DNA of 50,626 nucleotides from Alphaproteobacteria bacterium (lineage in GTDB: Bacteria; Pseudomonadota; Alphaproteobacteria; ATCC43930; CGMCC-115725), in the NCBI GenBank assembly GCA_030041385.1, contig JASHNY010000206.1, forward strand, positions 1-50,626, in the 5' to 3' direction. The notes under the pieces are model-generated. The model did not search any database. It worked only from the letters and a program-made list of their open reading frames with translations, and was not told the origin of the DNA. The first letter of the stretch is position 1; each line of letters begins with the position of its first letter. This document shows positions 1-8,120 of the stretch, one piece after another. Position numbers and translations under genes: made by a program.

Positions 1-1249
1 AATCGATCGGGGTGTGATACTTGCCCGCCGGGCGGCCGCGCAGATGTGTCATCGCAAAGCTGAAGCAGTGCCCGCCGGCCACGATGACGTCCCAATCCTT
101 GGGAACGGCGGCATCGAGCTCTTTGATCACCGGGCGCGGATCGAGCGTGCCAGGCGCCGGGGTGTACGGTTTCGGGTCCGGGTTTTCTGCCGTCGCGGCG
201 ATCTTCGAGGCGATCTCGTTGCTGCGCCAGCCTTGCCGACGGATGCCCTTTTCCTTCAGCCGGGCGACGATCGTCTCGGCGGCAGCCCGTGCGTCGGCCT
301 GCACATGCAGATCGGCGGTGCGCAGTCCTTGCCAAAGCCCGCGCGGTTGCGTGTCGATGCGGATGACCTTGGCGTTCGGGAAGAGATAGCCGCCCTCGGT
401 CGTGTAATGTCCAAGGCCCGCGCCAGCGGAAATCACCAGATCGCTTTCGGCGAAATATTCGCGGCCCAGATCGGTGGCAAAGGTGCCGGCGATATCGAGC
501 GCGAACGGGTTGCCGTCGAAGAGGCCTTTCCCCAGCAATGTCGTCGCCAGCAATGCGCCAGCCTCTTCCGCGAGGCTCTCCAGCGCGCTCTTCGCCCCCG
601 ACCATGTCGCGCCACGCCCGCCGATGATGATCGGCCGCTCCGCCGCGGCGATCATCGCGACGACCTCTTCCACCACTTCGGGATCCGGCCTCAAGAGCTG
701 GTGCCGCGGCATCAGCTCGGTCGAGGGCGAATAGTCGGGCAGGTAGGGAAATTCCTCCTTCTGCAAGTCGAGCGGGACACTCAGCACAACCGGCTTGCGT
801 TCCGCGCGAGCCACGTAGAACGCTTCGCGGACGCAATCGAGCGCCCGGTCGATGGTTCGGATCGGCACAAAATGGGCACCGGTCGCCAGTGCCAGCGGGG
901 CCTGGTCGATCGATTGAATGTACCAGGACGCCCCGATCGGAGCGTCACCGGCGAACACGACCACCGGCGCATTGCCGCGCGCGGCCATAACCAAGGCGGT
1001 CATGATCTGGGTGTAGCCGGGGCCGCAGGTGACCGAGGCGACCCCGACCTTGCCGGTCGCGCGGGCGTAGGCGTCGGCCATCGCCACACAGCAGTGCTCG
1101 TGACGCGCGTGAATGAGCCGAGCGTTCTGATGGTCTGCCATCGAGGCCGACCAATACATGTTGGCGTCGCCCATCAGGGTGAACACGGTATCGACGCCCT
1201 CGGCGGCAATGGCCTGGGCCAGGATGTCGGAAACCTGATTTTCGCTCAT
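1..1249 (-). CDS. Thiamine-diphosphate-dependent enzyme, acetolactate-synthase-like (3' end outside window)
   Basis: Reading from ATG at 1249, 416 codons are visible and the frame runs off the left edge, so the C-terminal cofactor-binding domain is only just reached. The N-terminal part is a typical ThDP Pyr domain: residues near 48-65 read HARHEHCCVAMADAYAR, where the Glu of RHE would be the glutamate that activates the cofactor, followed by VTCGPGYTQIMTAL. The middle domain contains GGRGATWSGAK and VIRIDTQP. The family includes acetolactate synthase, benzoylformate decarboxylase and oxalyl-CoA decarboxylase; the visible residues do not choose among them. The gene follows the CoxG-like gene with a 4-bp ATGA overlap, so the two are probably translationally coupled. 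The family call is firm; the substrate is unknown. Confidence 0.85.
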   Translation of the reverse strand, partial: MSENQVSDILAQAIAAEGVDTVFTLMGDANMYWSASMADHQNARLIHARHEHCCVAMADAYARATGKVGVASVTCGPGYTQIMTALVMAARGNAPVVVFAGDAPIGASWYIQSIDQAPLALATGAHFVPIRTIDRALDCVREAFYVARAERKPVVLSVPLDLQKEEFPYLPDYSPSTELMPRHQLLRPDPEVVEEVVAMIAAAERPIIIGGRGATWSGAKSALESLAEEAGALLATTLLGKGLFDGNPFALDIAGTFATDLGREYFAESDLVISAGAGLGHYTTEGGYLFPNAKVIRIDTQPRGLWQGLRTADLHVQADARAAAETIVARLKEKGIRRQGWRSNEIASKIAATAENPDPKPYTPAPGTLDPRPVIKELDAAVPKDWDVIVAGGHCFSFAMTHLRGRPAGKYHTPID

Positions 1250-1821
1250 TTGGGTTCTTTCCCCGAAAACTTCTCGCGCACCCATGACGCCGCCGCGCGC
1301 GACAGGATTTTGCCGCCGCTGATCGCCGCCTTGTCCGGCCCCGCCGCGGCTTCGCCCGGCGACCCGGGCTCTCCGTTCTGCGCGGCCATCAGCTTGGCCA
1401 CGTTCTCGGCAAACTCGGCGAGCAGCGCGCGGGCAAGATGAACCCCGCCGGCATTCGCGAAGGTTTCCAGCGGCCCGGTGACGCTGAAATTACCCTCGAC
1501 CCGCAACAGGGTCGTATCGGTCCCGCTCGCCTCAACCACGCCGGTCGCGTTGGCGCGGGAGGCGCCGCGGCCATCGATACCGCGCCCTTCGATCGAGCAG
1601 CGCCGCGCCCCGTGGTCATAGGCGAGCTTCGCCTCCCCGCGAAACTGCGCCACGGTCGGGCCGAACTTGACCCGCATCGTGCCCTGATACCCGCCCTTGT
1701 CGTCGGATTTTGTCAGCGCCGCGCCCGGGATGCACGAAGCGACCAGGGCTGGATCGGACAGCAGCGGCCATACCGCCTCCGGGGGCGCAGCGATGGTAAT
1801 TTCCTCGCGGATCGAAATCAT
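1246..1821 (-). CDS. CoxG-like SRPBCC-fold protein
   Basis: This 191-residue protein belongs to the carbon monoxide dehydrogenase subunit G (CoxG) branch of the START/SRPBCC lipid- and ligand-binding fold. The N-terminus reads ISIREEITIAAPPEAVWPLL, then DPALVASCIPGA, the usual CoxG opening, and the fold ends near residue 150 with FAENVAKLMAA. The remaining 40 residues are a low-complexity Ala/Gly/Pro tail. CoxG homologues serve molybdenum hydroxylases, where the studied member helps recruit the enzyme to the membrane, but many stand alone. No molybdenum hydroxylase structural gene is visible here, though MoeA-type genes lie 4.3 kb away. The stop overlaps the start of the ThDP enzyme gene by 4 bp, implying a shared transcript. 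Confidence 0.85.
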   Translation of the reverse strand: MISIREEITIAAPPEAVWPLLSDPALVASCIPGAALTKSDDKGGYQGTMRVKFGPTVAQFRGEAKLAYDHGARRCSIEGRGIDGRGASRANATGVVEASGTDTTLLRVEGNFSVTGPLETFANAGGVHLARALLAEFAENVAKLMAAQNGEPGSPGEAAAGPDKAAISGGKILSRAAASWVREKFSGKEPK

Positions 1822-1904
1822 CCGGCGAGGCTACCGGTACTCATCCGCCTTTGTCGACATTTACGGCAACGGCATGAGCCCACGGGGTGCCCGCGCGTAT
1901 TCCG

Positions 1905-3026
1905 TTAATTCGCCGCGATCGTTCGAACGGGGCGGGCCAGCACGGCGCCGGGCCATAATTTGGGGCGGGCGCGCTGGTATTGCGGCGGGCACGCGACCTC
2001 GGCGCCCAGCGCGTCAGCGGCGTGCCAGGCCCAGCGCGGGTCGTCGAGAAAACCGCGGGCGAGGGCGACGCAATCGGCGCGGCCCTCGGCGACGATCGCC
2101 TCGGCCTGGCGCGGATCGGCGATCATGCCGACCGATTGCACGGTAATCCTGCTCTCTTTCTTGACTGTCGCCGCGAACGGCACCTGATAGCCGGGCGCCA
2201 CGTGGACATGCGCCTTCGGGCTGATGCCGCCCGACGACACGCACACATAGTCGAAACCGACGCGGCGCAATTCCTCGGCGAAAACCGCGGCATCGTCCGC
2301 GGTAAGCCCGCCGTCGATCCAGTCGGCGCCGGTGATCCGCATGCCGAGCGCCTTGTCGCGCGGCCACACCGCGCGCACCGCCGCCGCCACTTCGAGCGGA
2401 AAACGCATGCGATTTTCGAGGCTGCCGCCGTACCCGTCATTGCGCCGGTTGGCGATCGGCGACACGAAACTGTGCAGCAGATAGCCGTGCGCGCCGTGCA
2501 ATTCGACGAGATCGAAGCCCAGGCGATCGGCCCGCTGCGCGCTGGCGACAAAGGCGTCGCGGATGCGGGCGAGCCCGCCTTCGTCGAGCGCCAGCGGCGC
2601 CGGCCAGCCGTCATCGAACGGGATGGCGGAAGACGCGACGGCCTGCCACGCGCCTTCGCCGGCGGCGAGCGGGCCGCCGCCTTGCCAAGGCACCTTCGCC
2701 GATGCCTTGCGCCCGGCATGGGCAAGCTGGATGCCCAGCCGTGCCGTTCCCCAGCGGCGGCACAGCGCGACCACCGGCCTTAGCGCCGCCTCGTTGGCGT
2801 CGGAATAGAGGCCGAGACAGGCCGGCGTGATGCGCCCCGCCGCCTCGACCGCGGTTGCCTCGAGGATCAACAGCCCGGCGCCGGACATCGACAGCGACCC
2901 GAGATGCTGCAAGTGCCAGTCGTTGGCCGAGCCCTCGACCGCGCTGTACTGGCACATCGGCGACACCGCGATGCGGTTCGCCAGCGTGACCCCGCCGATC
3001 GTGATCGGTGTGAAGAGATGGCTCAT
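1905..3026 (-). CDS. NADH:flavin oxidoreductase, old yellow enzyme family (YqjM-like)
   Basis: A 373-residue FMN-dependent ene-reductase of the YqjM (thermophilic-like) class, which reduces activated C=C bonds of enals, enones or nitro-alkenes with NAD(P)H. The diagnostic residues are present: Cys25 and Tyr27 in SPMCQYSA, which tune the flavin and bind substrate, and the His177/His180 pair in ELHGAHGYLLH that hydrogen-bonds the substrate carbonyl. SFVSPIANRRNDGYGGSLENR follows in the usual place and the C-terminal phosphate-binding part contains CVSSGGISP. A good ribosome binding site (AAGGA) lies 6 bp before the ATG. The gene stands alone; the upstream gap holds a long palindrome and a dispersed repeat. 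The physiological substrate cannot be read from sequence. Confidence 0.93.
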   Translation of the reverse strand: MSHLFTPITIGGVTLANRIAVSPMCQYSAVEGSANDWHLQHLGSLSMSGAGLLILEATAVEAAGRITPACLGLYSDANEAALRPVVALCRRWGTARLGIQLAHAGRKASAKVPWQGGGPLAAGEGAWQAVASSAIPFDDGWPAPLALDEGGLARIRDAFVASAQRADRLGFDLVELHGAHGYLLHSFVSPIANRRNDGYGGSLENRMRFPLEVAAAVRAVWPRDKALGMRITGADWIDGGLTADDAAVFAEELRRVGFDYVCVSSGGISPKAHVHVAPGYQVPFAATVKKESRITVQSVGMIADPRQAEAIVAEGRADCVALARGFLDDPRWAWHAADALGAEVACPPQYQRARPKLWPGAVLARPVRTIAAN

Positions 3027-3047
3027 GGAATTTCCTTGCTAGTGTGC

Positions 3048-3102
3048 CGAATCCGAATTTCGCCATGTCTTGGGGTGAGGTTGAGCGCGAATTTCGGATT
3101 CG
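3048..3102. promoter_or_regulatory. Long inverted repeat upstream of the old yellow enzyme gene
   Basis: The arms CGAATCCGAATTTCGC (3048-3063) and GCGAATTTCGGATTCG (3087-3102) are complementary at 15 of 16 positions, separated by 23 bases. Outside them GTGC (3044-3047) and GCAC (3106-3109) could extend the pairing across a bulge. The palindrome begins 22 bp before the ATG at 3026, so it could be an operator or a hairpin in the 5' untranslated region. No regulator gene is adjacent. The structure is seen directly; the role is inferred. Confidence 0.5.
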
Positions 3103-3141
3103 AAAGCACCCGGGGCTATTTTGAAAAAAGCTAGTGGTCCA

Positions 3142-3300
3142 ATTCAGACGAATGAACCCCGACCGTCATTCCGGGGCGGCCCACAGGGCCGAGCCCGGAA
3201 CCCATTTTTCCAGAGGCCGGTGTTCATGGGTTCCGGATTCGCCGCTGCGCGGCGCTCCGGAATGACGCGCGTGACGGGTTCCAAATGTCAGATTCCAACC
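3142..3300 (-). repeat. Dispersed palindromic repeat, family 1, copy A
   Basis: About 159 bp that recur in inverse orientation at 11624-11783. Shared landmarks, in order on the plus strand, are ATTCAGACGAATG, GTCATTCCGGGGCGGCC, GGGCCGAGCCCGGAACCCAT, CTCCGGAATGAC and GTCAGATTCCAACC. It contains GTCATTCCGG and its complement CCGGAATGAC, so it can fold on itself. It carries no open reading frame of note and no transposase. The GGTTGGAATC end lies one base beyond the stop codon of the CocE-type hydrolase gene (stop at 3302-3304), the same geometry as copy B. Confidence 0.85.
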
Positions 3301-3301
3301 A

Positions 3302-5074
3302 TTAGCGGGGAAGCACCGGCAGCTCGACAAAAGAGGGCGTGGCCGGGGCATGGTGAATCGTGTTGGTGGCGACCCGGATGGCGTCGTCGCCGTCCTGGGC
3401 GAGGACGGCATTACCGCTGTTGGTGTTGCGCGCGCGGCGCGGGAAATTGCTGCTGGTGATGTCGATCTCGATCCGGCTGCCGACGCGAAAGGCATGGCAG
3501 ATATTGCCGAGATCGATGACGAGCGGATAGACCCGCCCCGGCTCCAGCCGCTGCGCGCCGGCAATGGGGTCGCGGTACATCGCTCGCGTAATCCCGTCCA
3601 TCAGCACCATCGCCCTGCCGTCTGGCAACAGCTCGATAAGCTTGGCGACGAAATCGGTGTCGGGGCAATCGGAGCCGAGACTGAGCGTCACCCGGACATT
3701 GCCGGCAATCGCCAGATCGTTGGAAAGCGGCTGGCCGCGATAGATCGGGCCGTAATCCGCCAGCGCCTGCGCCGGGCGCTGATCGCGCGGGCCGGCATCG
3801 ATCAGCATGTTGCGCCCGCCGAGCGTCGGGATCGGCTTGCGCGGGTCATAGCGGTAGCGGCGCGGCTCGCCTTCGGGCGCCTCGCCGAGACCGCCGTCGC
3901 CGCGGAGGTAAAGCCGGCGCGGCGCGACCCCGGGCGGCGGCCAGCGCTCGGTGCGCCGCCAGTCGGTGGGCGCGTAGCCGGCGCGGTCGTCGATCCAAGC
4001 GCGCGGCGAATAATAGACCGCGGGCTCATCAATGAGGGCGCTCTTCTCGTCTTTCAGCCAATGGCCGAACCAGTCGAAATACGGGTCCCGCGGCCAGAAA
4101 TTGCTGGCGTAGACGAAGTAGTGCTCGTTAGGGCCAACCCAGAGCTTCTGCGTGCCGGTGCGCGCCTGGATTGCCTGGAACGCGGCGATCACGCTGGTCT
4201 GGAAGATGTCGAACCAGGTCGTGACGTGAAACCCGGGGATGTCGATCGTGTGACGGAAATTGTGCCGCGCGCGGAACTCGTCGGGCGCGGGGTGGGTGAT
4301 GATCTCGTCGAGGAAAGGCTGCCAGGTCGCGAAATCGGGATAGCCGACGAGGGGCAGGCGCATCCAATCGGGCGAGTTGACGAAGGGCGGGTCGGCCTGC
4401 CGCGCCGCGTCGAGCCGGGTCCAGCGCTCGGCGGCGGAGGCGGCGGCGCGGTCGAGTTCCGCAGCGCCGATCCCGAAGCGCGCCGTCACCGCCTCGCGAT
4501 GCGACGCGGACAGGCCGGGGATGTTCTTCGACACCCACAGCCACAGCCGCTCCATCTCGATCCCGCCGCCCTCGCAGACGACATCGTCGTAGATGCTGGA
4601 GCCGCCGGCCTGCGCGAAAAACGCCTTGAGGCTCGGGTGCCGTGTCGAGGCGGCGGCGAACGTCGTCGTCGCCCCGGCCGAGGAGCCGGACATCCCGACC
4701 CGGCCGCTGCTCCAGTCCTGCGCAGCTATCCAGTCGAGCGTGTCGTAGCCGTCATTCGCGTCGTCGGCGTAGACCCGGTCCTCGCCTTCGGAGCCGTGGC
4801 GGCCGCGGCAATCCTGGTAGACCGCGGCATAGCCGTGCGCGGTGATCGCCTGCCATCCGCGCAGGATCGAGCCGCGCATCGGCTCGGCCGGGTTCGGCAG
4901 CCAGGCGCGCGTGTGGTCGAATTTATGCGGCGCGTCGGCAGCGGCGATGCCATAGGGCGTGCGGTGGAGGATCACCGGCCAGCGCGGCCCGCCGTCCTCG
5001 GGCAGAAAAACAAAGGTATTGAGCCGCGTGCCGTCGCGCATCGGCACCATCGTCTGAAACGAGCGAGCGCCCAT
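3302..5074 (-). CDS. CocE/NonD family hydrolase (X-Pro dipeptidyl-peptidase S15 type)
   Basis: A 590-residue serine hydrolase related to cocaine esterase and X-Pro dipeptidyl peptidases. The N-terminus (MVPMRDGTRLNTFVFLPE) is the typical S15 opening, and the nucleophile is Ser132 in VGMSGSSAGATT, a G-x-S-x-G elbow. GPNEHYFVYAS probably contributes the catalytic His, and a C-terminal jelly-roll domain starts near residue 340. The reading frame is open further upstream to 5251, but ATG 5074 is chosen because GGAGGGAGAG lies just ahead of it and the protein then begins where family members begin. No signal peptide is seen, so it is probably cytoplasmic. Likely substrates are esters or amides, unidentified. 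The 3' end abuts repeat copy A. It is transcribed divergently from the dehydrogenase gene at 5180. Confidence 0.88.
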   Translation of the reverse strand: MGARSFQTMVPMRDGTRLNTFVFLPEDGGPRWPVILHRTPYGIAAADAPHKFDHTRAWLPNPAEPMRGSILRGWQAITAHGYAAVYQDCRGRHGSEGEDRVYADDANDGYDTLDWIAAQDWSSGRVGMSGSSAGATTTFAAASTRHPSLKAFFAQAGGSSIYDDVVCEGGGIEMERLWLWVSKNIPGLSASHREAVTARFGIGAAELDRAAASAAERWTRLDAARQADPPFVNSPDWMRLPLVGYPDFATWQPFLDEIITHPAPDEFRARHNFRHTIDIPGFHVTTWFDIFQTSVIAAFQAIQARTGTQKLWVGPNEHYFVYASNFWPRDPYFDWFGHWLKDEKSALIDEPAVYYSPRAWIDDRAGYAPTDWRRTERWPPPGVAPRRLYLRGDGGLGEAPEGEPRRYRYDPRKPIPTLGGRNMLIDAGPRDQRPAQALADYGPIYRGQPLSNDLAIAGNVRVTLSLGSDCPDTDFVAKLIELLPDGRAMVLMDGITRAMYRDPIAGAQRLEPGRVYPLVIDLGNICHAFRVGSRIEIDITSSNFPRRARNTNSGNAVLAQDGDDAIRVATNTIHHAPATPSFVELPVLPR

Positions 5075-5179
5075 TCGCCTCTCCCTCCGTCCATGCCGGC
5101 TGCCCCTTTTTAGTGCTTCTGGCGAAGAACCGAAGCTGCTTTGCTGGGCACAGTCGGAATTCGCGGAGGGGAGGAAGCG

Positions 5180-6073
5180 GTGGAAGTGGGGTATCTCGGC
5201 GTCGGCGCCATGGGCCAGCCGATGGCGCACAAGCTGCTCAACGCCGGCCACGGGTTGACGATCTACGACATCAACGAGACGGCGATGCAGCCCTTGCTCG
5301 AACGCCAGGCGCGGCGGGCCGCCTCGCCGCGCGACCTGGCTGATCGTTGCGAGATCGTGTTCGTCTCGCTGCCGACGCTCGCAGCGTTCCGCGAAGCGGT
5401 GCTGGGGCCGAACGGGCTTGCCGGGGGTGGCGCGATGAAGGTCCTGGTCAATACCTGCACCGTCGGCGTGCCGTTCCTGCGCGAGATCGAAACGGCCCTG
5501 GCGCCGCGGCAGGTTACGATCGTCGACTGCCCGATATCGGGCGGTCCGGCGGGCGCGCGCGCCGGGACGCTGTCGGTCATGGTCTCCGGCGATCCGGCGA
5601 CGGTCGAAAGCGTGAGGCCGCTAATTTCCCTGTGGGGCAGCACATTGACCATCGCCGGGGACAAGCCCGGCGCGGCGCAGGTGCTGAAGCTGACCAACAA
5701 CATCCTGTTCGCGGTCTCGCTCGCCGCCACGTCGGAAGCCTTCGTCATGGGGGCGAAGGGCGGGCTCGATCCCGAGGTGATGGTAAACGCGATCAACGCC
5801 GGCAGCGGCCGCAACGGCGCAACCCAGACGGTGATCCCGACCGCGGTCTTGGATCGCTCGTTCGGCTACGGTGCGGCGCTCCATATCCTGATGAAGGACA
5901 TCGATCTTGCGATCGCGCAGGGGGAGGAGCTCGGCGTGCCGATGTGGGTCTGCCAAGCAGCCCGCCTGGTCTACAAGCACGCGATGTTTGAGGGCGCCGC
6001 CGACAACGATATCAGCACCCTCGTGCGCCATGTGGAGCGCGGCGCCGGGTTTGAGATCCCGAAAACGCGATAG
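5180..6073 (+). CDS. NAD(P)-dependent oxidoreductase, 3-hydroxyisobutyrate dehydrogenase family
   Basis: A 297-residue beta-hydroxyacid dehydrogenase. The N-terminal Rossmann motif is GYLGVGAMGQPMA, the substrate-binding signature is DCPISGGPAGARAGTL, and the catalytic lysine lies in QVLKLTNN near residue 170, followed by the all-alpha dimerisation domain. Members oxidise 3-hydroxyisobutyrate, tartronate semialdehyde or related hydroxyacids. The GTG at 5180 is chosen over an in-frame ATG at 5141 because GGAGGGGAGG sits directly upstream and the Rossmann strand should begin within a few residues of the start. Its neighbour is the divergent CocE-type hydrolase 105 bp away, and a shared catabolic role is possible but unproven. 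The substrate is uncertain. Confidence 0.88.
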   Translation: MEVGYLGVGAMGQPMAHKLLNAGHGLTIYDINETAMQPLLERQARRAASPRDLADRCEIVFVSLPTLAAFREAVLGPNGLAGGGAMKVLVNTCTVGVPFLREIETALAPRQVTIVDCPISGGPAGARAGTLSVMVSGDPATVESVRPLISLWGSTLTIAGDKPGAAQVLKLTNNILFAVSLAATSEAFVMGAKGGLDPEVMVNAINAGSGRNGATQTVIPTAVLDRSFGYGAALHILMKDIDLAIAQGEELGVPMWVCQAARLVYKHAMFEGAADNDISTLVRHVERGAGFEIPKTR

Positions 6074-6118
6074 AACGCGTGACCGGCGTCAACCACGACC
6101 CCGGACCCCGGTCGCCAT

Positions 6119-6161
6119 TGAGCTTGTCGGTCGTGCTCGCGGGCGACGCCCTTCAAGCTCA
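6119..6161. terminator. Inverted repeat between convergent genes, possible terminator
   Basis: TGAGCTTG (6119-6126) and CAAGCTCA (6154-6161) are perfect complements separated by 27 bases, with a possible nested GTCG/CGAC pair. The right arm includes the stop codon of the MoeA-type gene (6159-6161), and the plus-strand dehydrogenase gene ends at 6073. The position suits a terminator for either gene, but there is no clear T-run, so the assignment is tentative. Confidence 0.4.
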
Positions 6162-8114
6162 GAACCGGAACCCGAGCGCCGCCAGCGCTTCCCGTATCGA
6201 CGCGTTCGCGAGGGCGGCGCGGAAGCGCTCTACGGGCGGGCTGTCCCATCGTGTTTTGGGAACGACGAAATCGTAGTGTTCGTCCTGCGCCGGGATAAAG
6301 CCGAGATCGTACTGTCGGGCCACCGACTCGATTGCGATGCCCCAATCCGCGCGGTTCTGGGCCACGGCGACGGCAACTGCGTTGTGCGATTTCGGCTGCG
6401 ACCAATAGCCCGGCGGGCGCGCGCCGTTCAGCAGCCGGTCGGTCAGAATGCGGGTGCCGCTGCCCGCGTTGCGGTTGACCATCAGGCAATCCGGGGTCGC
6501 CAGCGCAGTGGCAATCGCCTCCTCCAGCGAGCACCCTTCGAAGCGAGGGTCGCCCTTGCGGAAAACAATGCCCTGCAACCGGCGATAGCCGGGCACGAGT
6601 TCCAGTTCCGGGGTCAGGAACGGCCGGTTGTACTCGCCGCTCTCGGGGTCGAGCAGGTGGATCGGCGCGATGTCGCACTCACCGCGCTTGGCGGCGGCAA
6701 GGCCGCCAGTACTGCCGACATTGAGCGCCTTGACCGAAATCCCGTCGGCCTGCAGGCGGCCGATGAGCACATCGAGCCCGACGCAATGGCTGCCGATCAC
6801 GACAAGATCGGCCAGATGCCCATCCCCGATCAGCTGCACCTCCACCGGCGTACCGGCCGCTACGCCCTCGACATGCGGCCCGATCGCGATGAACCCGTCG
6901 GCTTGGCTGAACGCGGTCACCGCGCCCGACCCTTTGCCGGCGGGGTAAGCCGCCAGCGAAGCGTTGTCGGCGCCGCGCACCAGCGACACCAGCAGGTATT
7001 CAGTGCGGCCCCGTTCGGAGGCGACCCGCAGCGGCAGTACCGCCGGCAGCCGCTCCGCCCGGTCGGCAGGCCGGCCGGCAAAGGCGCGGATGACCGGGGC
7101 GACGAATTCGTGGAACGTGAAGATCGCCGAGGTCGGAAATCCCGGCAGGATCACGATCGGTTTGCCGCCGGTGACGGCGAGGCAGATCGGCTTTCCCGGT
7201 TTCAACGCGACGCCGTGCACGACGATCCCCGGGTCGTTGAACGGCGCCACGGCGCGGTAGCAGAGATCGCCGGCGCCCTTCGAGGTTCCGCCCGACATGA
7301 TGACCATGTCGGCGCATGCCAAACCTTCGCCGACCAAGCGCGACAGCACGATCTCGTCGTCCGGCCCGATGCCGAGCGGTTTCGGGATGCCGCCCGCCTC
7401 CTCGACGGCCGCGGCGATGATCGCCGCGTTCGAATCGTAGACAGCGCCAGGCCGGATCGGCTTTCCCGGCGCGACGATCTCATCGCCGGTGGAAATGATT
7501 GCGACGCGAGGCTGCCACCACACCTCGACGGCGGCGGTGCCGACGGCTGCCAGCATGCCGATCTCGCGCGATGTCAGCACCTGGTTCGCGCGCAAGACCG
7601 TCTCGCCGCGCGCGAGGTCGCTGCCGGCGAAGGCGATAAACTGCCCAGACGCCGCGGCCCGGCGCACGTCGATGAAGGTGGCGCTCCCGTCGTCTTGGGT
7701 CTCGGTATGCTCGACCATGACAACTGCGTCGGCGCCGCGCGGCACCATTCCCCCGGTGGCGATAAGGGTCGCCGTGCCCGGCCGAAGCGCGACCCGCGGC
7801 ACGGTACCGGGGGTCAGAATCTCGGCATTCAGCGCCAGCCGTTTCGGCTGGCGCTCGCTGGCCCCGGCGATGTCGTCGGCGCGCACCGCGAACCCGTCGA
7901 CGCTGGCCCGGTCGAAGCCGGGGACATCGACGTCGGCGATGACGGCCCGCGCCAGAACCCGGCCGAGCGCTTGCGCCAGCGGCACCGTCTCGGCCCCGAG
8001 CGGACGCATTTTCAGATGCCGTTGAAACCGCGCCGTCGCCTCGTCGCGATCGACGACCTCGAGGAACTGCTCTTGGCGCGCAAGGTTGCGCAGCGCGGTC
8101 GGAATGTCGTTCAT
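6159..8114 (-). CDS. moeA: MoeA-type molybdopterin molybdotransferase fused to a periplasmic-binding-protein-like domain
   Basis: The 651-residue protein has two parts. Residues 1 to about 425 are a complete MoeA (molybdate insertion into adenylylated molybdopterin): LGRVLARAV, the catalytic-region Asp73 in ASVDGFAVRADD, ATGGMVPRGADAVV, ISTGDEIV, MSGGTSKGAGD and ILPGFPTSAIFTF. Residues from about 430 on form a PBP-like domain (LADLVVIGSHCVGLDVL, NVGSTGGLAAAKRGECDIAP, NRNAGSGTRILTDRLL), resembling the molybdate-binding-protein-like domain found fused to some MoeA and ModE proteins. The C-terminal domain may bind a ligand such as an oxyanion or a pterin; that is inference. It lies 6 bp downstream of a second MoeA-like gene and is surely co-transcribed with it. 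The length is well above the usual 400-residue MoeA because of the fusion. Confidence 0.9.
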   Translation of the reverse strand: MNDIPTALRNLARQEQFLEVVDRDEATARFQRHLKMRPLGAETVPLAQALGRVLARAVIADVDVPGFDRASVDGFAVRADDIAGASERQPKRLALNAEILTPGTVPRVALRPGTATLIATGGMVPRGADAVVMVEHTETQDDGSATFIDVRRAAASGQFIAFAGSDLARGETVLRANQVLTSREIGMLAAVGTAAVEVWWQPRVAIISTGDEIVAPGKPIRPGAVYDSNAAIIAAAVEEAGGIPKPLGIGPDDEIVLSRLVGEGLACADMVIMSGGTSKGAGDLCYRAVAPFNDPGIVVHGVALKPGKPICLAVTGGKPIVILPGFPTSAIFTFHEFVAPVIRAFAGRPADRAERLPAVLPLRVASERGRTEYLLVSLVRGADNASLAAYPAGKGSGAVTAFSQADGFIAIGPHVEGVAAGTPVEVQLIGDGHLADLVVIGSHCVGLDVLIGRLQADGISVKALNVGSTGGLAAAKRGECDIAPIHLLDPESGEYNRPFLTPELELVPGYRRLQGIVFRKGDPRFEGCSLEEAIATALATPDCLMVNRNAGSGTRILTDRLLNGARPPGYWSQPKSHNAVAVAVAQNRADWGIAIESVARQYDLGFIPAQDEHYDFVVPKTRWDSPPVERFRAALANASIREALAALGFRF

Positions 8115-8120
8115 CGCCCG

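Noticed and set aside
14-1441. Plus-strand open frame of 475 codons over the ThDP enzyme
   Set aside because: Shadow of the ThDP and CoxG-like genes, without any domain.
3350-5113. Plus-strand open frame of 587 codons over the CocE-type gene
   Set aside because: Arg- and Ala-rich shadow of the CocE gene; no recognised domain, no ribosome binding site.
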